From Takakia lepidozioides (lineage: Eukaryota > Streptophyta > Takakiopsida > Takakiales > Takakiaceae), in contig CM060734.1 in NCBI GenBank assembly GCA_030704615.1, forward strand, positions 27,358,042 through 27,422,041: a DNA stretch of 64,000 nucleotides, given 5' to 3'. Both the position numbers and the translations under genes were made by a program. Under the pieces are notes generated by a model. That model was not told where the DNA came from. It worked only from the letters and a program-made list of their open reading frames with translations, and did not search any database. Of the stretch, positions 23,150 through 34,400 are shown piece after piece (position 1 is the first letter of the stretch; each line of letters starts with the position of its first letter).

Positions 23150-26100
23150 TTTATGGAATCCCGGCGGAGGAGTTTGTGCAGCTCGTTTACGCTCAAGGCT
23201 GGTGCATGAACAAAGTCATCAATAGTCAAGTTCATCCTCAACCCCTTCAGGTAAATGTAATACAGATGCTTACTTTGTCCATTTCTTTGCTTCCATCAAC
23301 GAGAAGTCCGTACAATTGCAGGTCGGCTTCGCTCCGATTGTAATTGTGTATACGTCGTCGCGTACAGCTGAGCCGGCCGTTGCCATCCGATAAACACGCC
23401 CAAGGCCGGGTGCGGGTACGTCCACGGAGCTCTGAATAGTGCAAGCCATCCCAAGAGCATTGACAATCCGAGTCTCATTCAACTTGTTGAGAGGGTGTCG
23501 TCTCTTCACTCTTCCGAATCACGTTGTGGGATGTGCATAATTGTCCAATCCGTCTACTGGACCGAGCAATCTGCAATGGCTAGGTATGAGGAACTGGAAA
23601 TGGGTGGGCCGGGACGTCTGTGCGTTGCACCATTCGAAATCCTGCTGCAGAAAGAGCATCCGCCTCATTCTGAGAGAGGTTTGAACCCGGTGCAACAGGC
23701 CAGACGTCCGGAGGCTTCGGCATTCCCTGAATCTCGTACTTGGGCTTGCCAAATACACAAGTCATTATGTCGTGCCTACAGAACCAAAACGTCTGTGTTG
23801 TGGCGTGACAAAATCTGGGAGTCAAAAATCTGCTGCTAAAACAAGGTACAGGTACAACACCGTGTGGGTTCCTCCAAATCATCTCACCACAACGTGCTCT
23901 CGTATCCACCTGGATGGCGCATCACTTCCCTCGAAATGCCGGCAGTGTCCTTGCAATTCTCCACTGTGACTCCGACACTCTTGTCTCCACAATGGATATG
24001 TTGTATTGCGTTACTACAGATGGCTCGTTATGTTCCTCGGGCACGTGTCCTGTGCTAAAAGGAGATGGCGATCTTGAACGTGCAGGACTTGCGGTGCTCG
24101 ACAAGACCTCCTCGGGCAACATAACGGGATCACGAGGGAGCGTGCGAATATTCTTGTCAGCTCGCCATGAATCCTCTTCTCCGCCAGGTGCCTCGTTAAG
24201 TCTTCGTCTCACTGGACGGGTGTGAACATCTCCTTCCAAGTGTTGGCCTCTTCGAAGCAATGGCGTGTCTCGAAGGCCCTCTCGCAAGGCTACCGCCCAC
24301 TTCTGAGGATTCTTTAATCTGGAGGCAGTCCGCATCAGCATTTCCTGCCTGTCCGGCCCCAAGCCCCACTGTTTCCCTTTCAAGAACTCGTTGTACCTGC
24401 ATTGCTGTATAATTGACCTCACAATGTTATCCGTTGTGGCAGTGAGGATGTCCACCAGATGCGCCGCAGAGGAGACACGCCAGGAAGAATGTACTGATTC
24501 GGCCATGTTTGTTGTCGGCATGTCGGTGTTGGAGTCCAGACACATTTCCTACACATGCACATACTGAGGTTACAAGCAAGTTACAAATAATGACTAGCAT
24601 AATATTCAACGGGACGCGAATTCGTCCAGCTCACCTCCCGCATATAGTCGCCGAACTGGAGGAAACGATAATGCCACCATGCTAGCCAACTGACCATTGC
24701 TCCCTCATCTGATTTCTTTACAGCACCTGACGTTGTCCACCAAGCCCGTATACATGCAAACCGTGTCTCTGCATCATCCAAAGTGGGAGCACACTTCCAC
24801 GCAAGACACATGGAACAGTGCTCCTCTCTGAAATCTAGCGCCACGAGCCTGGTTGTGTACTGCGACAAGCTCTGCAGAAAATGGAACCCACAAGATCTCT
24901 CCTTGTCTTCCATCGGAACATTGGGGTCTTCCCCGTACACCCTTCGGATGGTAGCCCAAGGCGAGGGCAATCTCGCCCTGGCCATCTGTTCGTTTATTCC
25001 CTGCCAAAGAAGCATCTCCGATTGTGTGTCCTCCCCTTTCATCTCACAAATAGCAATTGTCATTAGCATCCTGCAGTGGGTGTCATAGACATGTGCACCC
25101 ATTGTCACCCACTGGTGATTTGTAATTCGCTTGATATGGTCGAACATGACCCAACTGTTTGACAAGTCCCCACTTGTCATTCGGTGGACCATTCCACGCC
25201 GCTGCCAGGCCCACACGTGGACATTTTGAATACGAAACAATGATCTGCCTCAGTCCCTTGTCCTGGAAACCTACTTCCATGAATGTAGTCATATCCACAT
25301 CGTCGCTTCACCTCCAGAATGGAGTGCATATCCGAGCCTCGCCCAATTCTCTGTTTGCAGGAGACAATGTGGTTTTGGACATTCGGTGAACAGACGTGGG
25401 ACACTGACTCTAGCAATGCCTCCATTTCCTTCTCATTGAGAGGAACTCTGTCGGAGCTATCTTTCGACATAATTCTGGCCAATGCCATCTTATGGGCGGC
25501 CTGCAGCTGTATCTGTTTAGGGTATATGAGCTGTCCGATGGTGGAACTCGCCATTCCCTGCCGTTGTCAAAATCATCGTGGAGCACAACAATACTTTTGA
25601 CTACAACTCCATTTGAATCCTTCCTTTCCTCCTCCAAAAATACCGACCCCGGTTTCAGGTGATATCGAACGCAGAGATATTTCTCCATCACCCGGCAGAT
25701 CTCCCCTCTGCACGGAAATGTAGCTCTATGCTCGTGAGGAGGGTAGTACACTATAGCACTCGAGTTTTCTGCCATGGGAGATGTGCACACAAGACTGCCA
25801 GGACGACGTTCGGGCAAGCGCCCTGGGAGAAGGGGGGATGCAGCGAGGGAAAGGAATGCAAGGCCAATCTTTCCGAGCGACGAAGCCTATTCACGAATCC
25901 GGGGAGCCCACTCTCCCAAAAATCCACTGTGAGAGTGTTAATGAACCTTGTCTCCGGAATGCGGCCCCTGGCTTTTGCGCAATAACTGCCAACGGTATGC
26001 AGTCAGAAGGTTGCAGACCTGTGCAGGTGCACTGCACAAACCAATAATTACGGCGTCTGACAAGAAGCGTGGGGGGGCGAGCGTGCAAGCACCTTCCCCA

Positions 26101-26870
26101 TGGACAGAGGGAATTGATAGAGGTGGCATTCCAGTGGGTCTGATTGCAAGACTGAGTGCCAGACCCTCGCAGCCAAAAGTCAACATTCAACAAAATGCAA
26201 CATTGCACAAAAAGTAGAACTTTGGTTCAAAGGAGACATTTTTATTAATAATGAACTGTGACAAGTATGCATGCCCTCACAGGCCGAGGGAAGCCAAAAG
26301 TATGCATGCCATCCATGCTTAGGTAAGTTGGGAATTTGCTCCCGTGTTGCACTGTTCTCACCAAGAAGCTAGAACCTCGATTGGCCTCTCAACAAGCTCA
26401 TGACTGACAGGGTGTCGGTAGGTGAAGACAATGGATGCAGCCCGCTCTCCTTTGGTGTAGTGGACAACGGTGTCATGTCCTCCGATATATGCACCATCGT
26501 AAATCGAGATCTTTGTTGTGGAGACTCTATGTCCATAGGACTCATCCTCGTAGCTTATGAGAATGTCCCCATACACTGTTTGCGATGGAATCCTCTCTGG
26601 CATGTACGTACACCCGATGCAATCCTCGTAGGCCCACTGGCAGCACCTCCAATGATACAGGAAGGCCGTGCGGCTTTTGGGGATGTTCCATGCAGGCGGA
26701 TACTGCAGATCAACGATTTGGAGCACCAAAGCCGCACAAGCCCGTCCCCGCGAGCCTGGTCGTGGAAGCCAGGAAGATACTCAAGAGCGGACAGGTGGAC
26801 CCTCCTCTGCTGAGAGTGGTCTATCCAATCCTGCAGGAATATGAAAATATCCCCTGACTTGGGCGAGAAG
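23150..26870 (-). pseudogene. SWIM zinc-finger transposase-like gene (Mutator-like), decayed
   Basis: Read right to left on the minus strand. An N-terminal block (about 26860-26358: FLQDWIDHSQQRRVHLSALE, GDILISYEDESYGHRV, VVHYTKGERAASIVFTYRHP) is followed by a middle block (25780-24636) with a transposase-like core (NHQWVTMGAHVYDTHCRML, KERSCGFHFLQSL, WLAWWHYRFLQFGDYM). A good 86-bp GT-AG intron (24634-24549) leads into LDSNTDMPTTNMAESVHSSW. The C-terminal block (23509-23150) holds TIGAKPTCNCTDF and, after a one-base slip, KHLYYIYLKGL: a SWIM finger whose third Cys is lost. Frame slips near 26720, 25550, 25240 and 23275 make it a pseudogene. Domain order fits Mutator-like transposases with SWIM fingers. 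The exact family is inference. Confidence 0.6.
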
Positions 26871-27189
26871 CGGGGTGAGATGCTTGTTTGGGCAGTTGCT
26901 GGGATCCCGGCACGCCATTGCCGACTATTGAAAGGGCTGTCAGGAAGTAGAGAGGGTGCGCAGGGAAGTGGGAGTGTGGGAGGAGAGGAAGTGAGAGGAG
27001 CTCGGAGCGAGGAAGTGCTGTTGCTGTCTCGGTTTGAAACGCGTGGGTGACGAGACAAGTGGCAAAGAAAAGCGCAGCATTTAATATGCCCGTACCTGGG
27101 AATGAGGCGCAACATTTACTCGACACGAGGCTCCATAAAACCGCTCATCCCGCGAAAGACCTACACGGTAGGAGATGGCGCCAACATGC

Positions 27190-27460
27190 TCATCGAAGCC
27201 CATCCCAGGATGAAAAAACGGCGCCGAATTTCCATCCGAGGGGGCTGGGTTGAAGTCGTCTCAGGGGGAGAGGCCAACATGTTGTTGCCAGAGTTAATCC
27301 CCCGGATGGAAAAATGGCACCAAATTTCCATCCGAGGGGGCTTTGGATGAAGTCGTCTGGGGTGGAGAGACCGACACGTGGCTGCCAGAGATCATCCCCC
27401 GGATGGAAAAATGGCGCCGAATTTCCATCCGAGGGGGCTTGGATGAGTCGTCTCGGGCGG
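27190..27460 (-). repeat. ~97-bp satellite, three copies (minus orientation)
   Basis: Three units with starts about 97 bp apart (GGATG(A/G)AAAAA(A/T)GGC words near 27208, 27305 and 27402), each containing GGCGCCGAATTTCCATCCG or a close variant and GAAGTCGTCT. The same unit forms a seven-copy array on the opposite strand at 42.2-42.8 kb. Confidence 0.9.
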
Positions 27461-27723
27461 AGAAGTGGGTTCCTTTTGTCGGAGATATTTGGGTAAAGGT
27501 GGGGTGTGTACGTATTTAAGCTGGTTGGGTTCAATTGTGGCTAGTAAATTGACCATGTAGGGAGGCGTAAAAGATGGTGAGAAGCATCTGGTGCATTTTG
27601 TTGGGTGAGTATAAGTATTGTGGACGCGTGGGGGGATGAGTGGGCGGCAAGCCTTGCCCATTGGAGGGCTTCATGGGTTAGGGGACCCGGAGGAGGGTGG
27701 GCAATACCGCATCCTCCCCAGGA

Positions 27724-27955
27724 GTATCTTCACGAGAGCGGCAGTCGCGCAGCTCATCTCTCTCGAGTTGAGCCTGCGCGACCGAGCTCCTGCATCGTTT
27801 AGGACTGAGTGTGCTCATGATGGGAGTGTAGGTTGTTGTGGGGTGGAGTCCCCACAGCTTGGGGTGCCTCTGGCTTGACTATTATCTTAAAGAGGGATAG
27901 CGATGGATTTCATATTTCTTGTGTTGGGAGTGTGTGTCCTTTTAGCTTTTCTTTG
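27724..27955 (+). repeat. LTR fragment matching the 3' LTR at 39.18 kb
   Basis: About 230 bp (TATCTTCACGAGAGCGGCAG through GTGTGTCCTTTTAGCTT) is almost identical, and in the same orientation, to 39182-39405. It lacks the TGTGGTAGAC start seen at 38974 and runs on into about 65 bp of probable further LTR. It could be the remains of the 5' LTR of the element at 31-39 kb or a separate solo fragment. Confidence 0.75.
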
Positions 27956-28015
27956 CACTCGAGAGAGATCAGCTGTATCTAGTTTTCTTGTAGTGCTAAG
28001 CTAGATAGAGTTCTT

Positions 28016-29640
28016 TTATGTTAGCACTATGTCGATGGTCGAGGTGAAGAGAGCGGCATGCTTGATGACAACGTGGTTCTCCAACTCGTCATAAGCCATA
28101 CCAAGCTCGTCCAAGAAGCGTTTTCCATTTTGTTGTTGTTGCACAGGAGCGATGTATTTTGGAGGAAGTTGATTCGGGGGGCAGCAGAAGAATGTGTTCA
28201 CCATAACCTATGATTGAAAGGGGAAGACGGGATTCCACGCTTGCAAGCTACCTGCGGAAGCAAGCTGCAATCTAGTTCGAGTGCGAGGTTCTGAGGACAG
28301 ACCTCGATCGCAATGATCTTGTCGAAAGGCTGTGCAGGGTAAAGGATCCATAGCTACTTGGACGAAGGTCCTGAAACAACTGTCGTATAGCAGCTGGTAG
28401 GGTTTCTCTCGTTGCCAGTTGTAGGAGGGTGGTAAGCACGAGCTCCAGAAATAGCTCCCCGCTTGAGCCGGAATTCCACCAGAAGAAAACGGGTTGAAAG
28501 ACTGAGCTGCATGCCATCCGTGCAGCGGGGGAGTACGGTGGCAGACACCTTGGCTTGGTGGGCAGATCACAATCGTATGTTCGAAGCGCAAACAGGCAGT
28601 AGCGTTGAAGGCCAAGCTCCCGTTCACAGTGTCCGTCATGGCTGCAGGGAAAAACATCCGGAAAGCTCCTACACAGGGTTCTAAGAAGGGTTGTATGAGC
28701 AATTGATATAGAAAGGGGGACCTGCAGGCTGAGGGTGAACAGATTTCCCCAGTAACTGCACTTGTCGCCTCTGATGAAAAACCCAATGGCTTGGACCTTG
28801 CTGCTGCTGATGTGGTGCATGTTGGAAGAGGTGCCTGCCGTCAATTTGTGAAGGAGTTTTTCTTGCTGCGCTTCCTTTGCGCGAGCTGCAGATTGACATC
28901 AAGAAGGGGCTGCTTGGCAAGGTCCCATTGCACCAGCGGCTGCAGATTGAGTTCCACTTTACTGAGGCAATCGCAAATTCCTGCAGTTTGGTTTTGTTTG
29001 GTTTTGTGAAGACACAAAATGCCGACTCCAGCTGGAACGGGCAGTATCGGCCAGCCAAGGTGGAATGATTCGTTGTTGAAAAAGCTGAGTGATCACACTT
29101 TGGAATCACTCAGCCAACATGGGTGATGGGCCCTGCCCTTCCTGAGCAATTGGCCCCTCATAAGCATAAGCTGAGGTGGGTAACTCCAGATCACTCCTCA
29201 TGGACCAGACTTGGTGACTGTCACTGGATGAAGGAGTCCAGAATCCTTCAGAAGTCAAGCTTGCTGATGGTTTGGAAGCGACACATTTCGTCCTTGCAGA
29301 TCTCAGAGGGAGAGGCAAGAAGGCGGTTTGTCAGAGCTGGTGCTGAATTGAGCTGCAATTGCCGGGACTAACCAGAACCAAAGGCTTCACAAGCAACGCA
29401 TGCGCCATGGATTCCCGAGAGATGCCGAAGCTATCGATGCACAACAACAGCAGGGCAGAAACACGAGCAGTAACAGGAAGGCGGAAACCATTCTAAGCCA
29501 ACAATAATTGCTGGCGAGAGATGCGAATTAGACCAAGTTGATGGAACTTCAAGCTGGTCTTGGCCTTGGATTCCATGCAAAGACGGCCACATTACAGCAG
29601 GCCGCCTGTCCATAAGCCATGAAGGTGCTGCGTGGTGCAT
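28016..29640. other. Uncharacterised stretch; short unrecognised minus-strand frames
   Basis: Minus-strand frames at 28016-28204 ([19 protein letters not shown]) and 28208-28786 are open but match no family I know. On the plus strand 28791-29371 has three short frames without recognisable domains. It may be 5' non-coding or accessory sequence of a retroelement. Confidence 0.35.
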
Positions 29641-29658
29641 CTGCTCTTGAAATCGCCC

Positions 29659-29769
29659 CAATTCCTGGTTTGTAGTCTCTAGGTCGAATAAGGCCTGGGC
29701 TACAGCCTCTTCGAACTCATCAGGCTCGAGCCCCTTCTCCTTCTTAATCTTCCTGCGTGCCATAAACAT
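29659..29769 (-). pseudogene. RPS7: 40S ribosomal protein eS7 (RPS7) N-terminal fragment
   Basis: Thirty-seven codons on the minus strand contain [19 protein letters not shown] and [11 protein letters not shown], the near-invariant N terminus of eukaryotic ribosomal protein eS7 (about 190 residues, small subunit). The match stops after QEL with no GT donor and continues into unrelated open frame. The rest of the protein was not found on either strand nearby. The open frame around it (29431-29859) has an added N terminus. An isolated, well-preserved first coding exon suggests a captured or recently duplicated gene fragment. Confidence 0.85.
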
Positions 29770-29977
29770 GGCTGCTGCCTTGCCGTCCTGAAAGCTCGAG
29801 GAGGCAGGCCCACGCGCAGAGAAAAGCAAATCGCCTCCAGGGTGTGATACCCCACCCAACTGAGGTCAAGTTTTGGAGTTAATGAGCTCTTGGTGCCTGG
29901 AGAAGCCTGGAGGGGAACGGCCTCGGGAACCCGTAGATAACCTGGGAACAGGTTGTAATGGCAAAAACGTTTTGGTG

Positions 29978-29997
29978 TTAAAAAAAAAAAAAAAAAA
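29978..29997 (+). repeat. Poly(A) tract
   Basis: A run of about 19 A flanked by GGTGTT and TGTC. It could be the tail of a retroposed transcript, but no matching target-site duplication was established. Confidence 0.6.
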
Positions 29998-30309
29998 ATG
30001 TCTTTTTGATCTAATTTAAATGTTTAAAGAGCCTGGTTGGTCATATCTTTGTCAAATGAGCTCCGTTTGACTGAGTTTTTGAGGGGATAGCTGCAGAAAG
30101 GGGAAATCTAGCTATCTAGACCTGGATTTTGTTTTTGGGACTCTGCTAGAAATCTATGGAATTTTTAGAGTGTGAGTGTGCCATGAAAGATCCACAATCC
30201 TGTTTCTAGAACCTGTTCTGGTCTACATGAGAGATAAATCTGGGGATGTATTCCTTGTACGGCTGGGGGAAATGAGGACGTAATTGAAGGGCAGGTCTCT
30301 TCTCTTAGC

Positions 30310-30993
30310 TTGTGCACCCAAGGGGACAAGATTTATGTTTCCCAAGGAACTCAGACTGATTTGAGTGGAGAACAGTTGGACGAGTTGATTGCATACTGGG
30401 AGTCAGGCATTAGCAGTGGACAACAAAATGCTGTAGTTGGCGTTGAGGGCCTCAATATTGCTTTGGACAGTCAGAACTCTGTTGGAGCCAGCAGTTCTGC
30501 AGCTGTAAGTGAAATACCAAAGTGGGTGAAAGCTAGGCTTGGAACACAGCCAAAGACAGCCCCGGGGACCAAGGTGTTCAGCCACAAGGCCGTGGTGTAT
30601 TGGAGTAGAGGAGCAAGAGCTACACAAGTTTGTGTAATCAGACAGCGTTGCAGCCGGACACGCTCTGCACAAGGCAACCACGAGTGGGGGTTCATTAGCG
30701 AGGACAAGTTTGTTCTGTTTAAAGGAGATGCAGTCATTCGTAATGAGGACACCCGCAACCGTCTCAAAGCTTTCGAGTTGAGAGACTATCAGACCCTACC
30801 TTTGTTTTCTTTAGTGTTCAGTGAGCGGGAGATAGCAGAGTGTTGTTTTGTCTCTACCTGGCAGAAAGAGGAGGAGGGTTGGTTAGAGCGAGCTACTGTA
30901 GCTTGGGACAAGGTTAGTGGCAGGTTTCTGGACATACATATACCTCCTACACCTTACCATCATGCAGAGCGAGGCACTTTGAGAGAAGTCTAG
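30310..30993 (+). CDS. Unrecognised 227-codon frame upstream of the methyltransferase retroelement
   Basis: Open plus-strand frame ending about 500 bp before gag. It has no ATG at its left edge; the first in-frame codon after the last stop is TTG, right after an acceptor-like CTCTTAG, so it may be an exon. Visible blocks: TQTDLSGEQLDELIAYWESG, a Ser/Ala linker, then FSHKAVVYWSRG, WGFISEDKFVLFKGDAV, AFELRDYQTLPLF and TPYHHAERGTLREV before a TAG. No known domain. It may be an extra ORF of the retroelement or an unrelated host exon. The second copy at 14 kb does not extend this far. Confidence 0.4.
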   Translation: MCTQGDKIYVSQGTQTDLSGEQLDELIAYWESGISSGQQNAVVGVEGLNIALDSQNSVGASSSAAVSEIPKWVKARLGTQPKTAPGTKVFSHKAVVYWSRGARATQVCVIRQRCSRTRSAQGNHEWGFISEDKFVLFKGDAVIRNEDTRNRLKAFELRDYQTLPLFSLVFSEREIAECCFVSTWQKEEEGWLERATVAWDKVSGRFLDIHIPPTPYHHAERGTLREV

Positions 30994-31039
30994 CAGTTGA
31001 TAGCATAGATCAGGATTAGATCTTGCTTGGGCGGGCTTA

Positions 31040-31486
31040 TATTCTTCCCCTCCATCTCTGTACTAGTTTCATTACCTTGTACTTGTAGTTGCCAAAGCCT
31101 CTCTTGGTGGAGGCCAGTCAGTCCGGGGTTTTGGGCTGGGATATTCTGCAGGTCAGCACTGCAGATGGATTTTGGTGTGGGGGTGTTGATGTTTTGATTT
31201 CTTGTGTTTGGATCCCCCCCAACACCTGCATGCTTGACTGTGCGCCATGTTGGTTTTGTGTGGGCGCTTGCTTTCATAGGGATTAGGCCGGATTTGATCA
31301 CCGGTCAATCCTAGAGTATGCTGTCGGTGGTGAGGCTGGAGTGATGACCAGCAAGACCACCAGTGTTTCTTCTGTGGTGAGACTGGGTTGATGACCAGCC
31401 AACCATAGGAGTTCTTGCGGTGGATGCAGGTGCAGGTGCCCTGAGCCACTGGGATATGACCCTTAAACTGCAACAGGTGCCTACCC
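31040..31486 (+). other. Leader of the methyltransferase retroelement
   Basis: Shared in inverted orientation with 14440-14890. It contains two tandem versions of GGTGAG(G/A)CTGG followed by TGATGACCAGC (about 31327-31350 and 31376-31399). No recognisable tRNA primer-binding site was seen. Confidence 0.6.
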
Positions 31487-34400
31487 GTGTCACTATTAGA
31501 ATTAGTAATAGAGTCTTATTGTCACGTGGGGGAGGTGCACATTGTGAGTGTCATCACGGAGTTACCCAGGGGTTCTGAGGGGAGTACGGCTACAGGCAGT
31601 AGCAGTGAGAGTGGGTTCACCAGACAAGGTGTTTGTTTCAGACCACCTTCACCTCCACCCTCAACTAGTGCAGAGTCAGACACAGACTCGGAGGCTGTGC
31701 AGTTTCATTCGCCATTGTTGTGGGACGACATGGAGGAGATGTATGGAGCTACCAAGGGGCCTCGTAGGTACTCTAGAGCTGTGGGCACAATCGAGTTGGA
31801 TGACTTTATCCAGGAGTTTGACAGCTGGTGTGATTTGCAGCAGATGCGCAATCCACAGCTATTCACCCCATTCATGGCGTGGAAGGGACTGTTCTAGCAT
31901 TTGGAAGGCCCGCCTATGGACGATTACCACAAGTTCAGGCGAGGACATGAAGCAGAAATTGAAGAGTGGAGGATGTATTGGTCACCTGACTACGTCTCCA
32001 TTACTCTAGGAACAACACGACCAGTAGCGACATTAGCACCAATACCTCCCACGGCTAGCACTAGTAGTGGAACAGGTAGTGCCACTACTTCTGCAGAAGG
32101 TGCTACTACTTATCCTCCCATGACTACAACACATGTGCCAAGATTCAACCCGGTGGTGGAGTTCTTCCAGGAGTTGCGGAGGAACTACCAAGGTGTACGG
32201 ACTGAGAAGCTGCGAAGCTTGCAAGACTTCCAGCGCAAACCCAGTGAGAGCATGCGAGAGACGTACACTCGTATGAGGCGCTTGATAAGTGTGACCCAAG
32301 GGGTTACTGAAGCTCAGGAAATCCAGTTTTGGTATGGAATTTTGGACAAGGAGCTCAAGAGAAGGGTGCGAGATGCAACCCTGTTACAAGCAGCCCAACC
32401 CACATTAGCAGATGTGTTTCTGCTAGCTGAGCGGATTGAGCTCAACATGGTGGAGGAGCGAGTTGTCACCATTGGATTTGGCAAGGACATGCCTGTACGA
32501 GGCACAGCTGCCAGCCCACAGGCACAAGATACTGCCCAGCCGCGTGGTCAGGGGGGCAAGGTTTCCCAACCCAAGTTCCATGGAGTTTACAGGGGACCTC
32601 AGGTGCAGAGGCCCGTGGCATCTTTTGCAGGCCAACAGCAACCAGGGGTGGTATGTTGGACATGTGGAGGACCCCATGTCAAGAAAAATTGCCCAGAGAA
32701 TGGCAGAAGGCCGGCACAAGCACAGCCTGCACAGTTGCAGTGTGGGCATTGTGGCAAGTATGGACATGGAGATGCCCAGTGTTATGACTTGCACCCTGAG
32801 TTGCGCCCAGGCCAGTTCCAAGGGAACAATGGTGGCTGGGGGCGAGGTGGACCAGCCCAGAGAGGACGAGGTGGTCAGGCACGAGGTGCAGGCCAAGGGC
32901 AAGCTCAACATGGCCAAGGACGCGGAGGTCAGGGTGTTGACCAAGGCATGGCCAATCGGCTTCAGCAGCTAGAGCAGAGGCTCGCTGCCATGGCTATAGC
33001 TCAGGCGGTACCGGCTCCCAGGCGGGATGGTCCACCTCCTGCTCCTGAGGGAGGAGATATGGGAGGCATGGGCTTTATGTGCGGAGCAGCACTACCACTA
33101 GAGCAGGTGGAGTCTGCTGCAACCGTGACTCGAGGAGCAGCACGAGTTCCTGAGCCACGAGGTGCAGAGGTGGAGTTGGATTCACAACGTGGGGAGGCAA
33201 GCTGTCAGGCGAGGCTTCCTCAGTCATTCACATTGGCGGAGACAGTGTCAATGCCATCCATGGCACCTAGTTCTCGCCCGACTATTACCGAGGCGGAGGT
33301 TACTATGCCATTGGGGAGAGCTACACGTGCAGCACTGACACCTGTTGCTAAGGCTAGTGCAGCCGGTGTGTTGTCGGGGGCAGCCACCTCTGTGTGTCAA
33401 GCCCCACTGTTCTTGGCAACCATGATTGCGACGCCGGGGGTAAGGCCAGCTGCAGTGTTCAAACTAGCAGCAACACTCTGTGAGAGTGGGGAGGTCACTT
33501 CATCTTCTGCGGAGTTAGTGGAAGGTGTAGTGGCAGAGGGATCCTCGGATTTGAGGGTCAAGACTGCCACGGCTACGCCCTGGCAAGCTGCAGCTGCCAG
33601 GTTGACGGAGCTGCCAGCTAGGCCAGCCTTTGAGCGCGTCATAGTGACACCTGGAGTTGTCTTGTTAGACAACCAGGATGGCATTTTCTCTTTGAGTGGA
33701 CCGGCAGGCAAGAAGTACCGGCCACTGCGGGTCTTGTTGGACTCGGGAGCTCAGCCACTGATGTTGGGCAGAGCTGCTATTGCAGGTTTGGGCCTCATAG
33801 AGGTGGATATGGAGCCTTGTCCTTTCCAGATACAGACATCTCTGGGAGGATCAGAGCAGGCTCGGGGCATGACACGGCGTGAGTTGGCCATTGGACTACA
33901 AGCAGATCATCCTGTAGATGGCTCAGTGATGCGAGCCAAGGCCATTGTGACAGACGCGGTCTCTTACGATGTCCTCATTGGTGGGGCACTGTTATATCCC
34001 ATGGGCTTCACCCTGGACTTTTGGGAGGAGTCAGCATCCTACAGGCCTGGATGGCAGTCAGGGGATGGTCGTCATGCACAGCTCCCTATGACATTCATTG
34101 GGGGTATTGCGGCTGCCCAACGGGGCAAGATGCCAAAACTAGCCGCCTTTACAGCTGCAGTTAGTTGGCCTGGAGAGTTGCTGGAAGGCAATGCCCATGC
34201 AGAGGATGTGCCACCTCCAGCTGAGCAGGATGACATGCATGGTATGGCGGAGTTGCCTGCCATGGTTGCTCACACTCCATTGTGGGGTACGAGCAAGGAT
34301 TTGCAGCAGGTTGCTGATAGACGGGTGCAACAAGCTTGGGTAGAAGCTTTCGTACCGTCAGGAGATGAAGAGAGTGCGGTGATTGCACCAGGACCACCTC

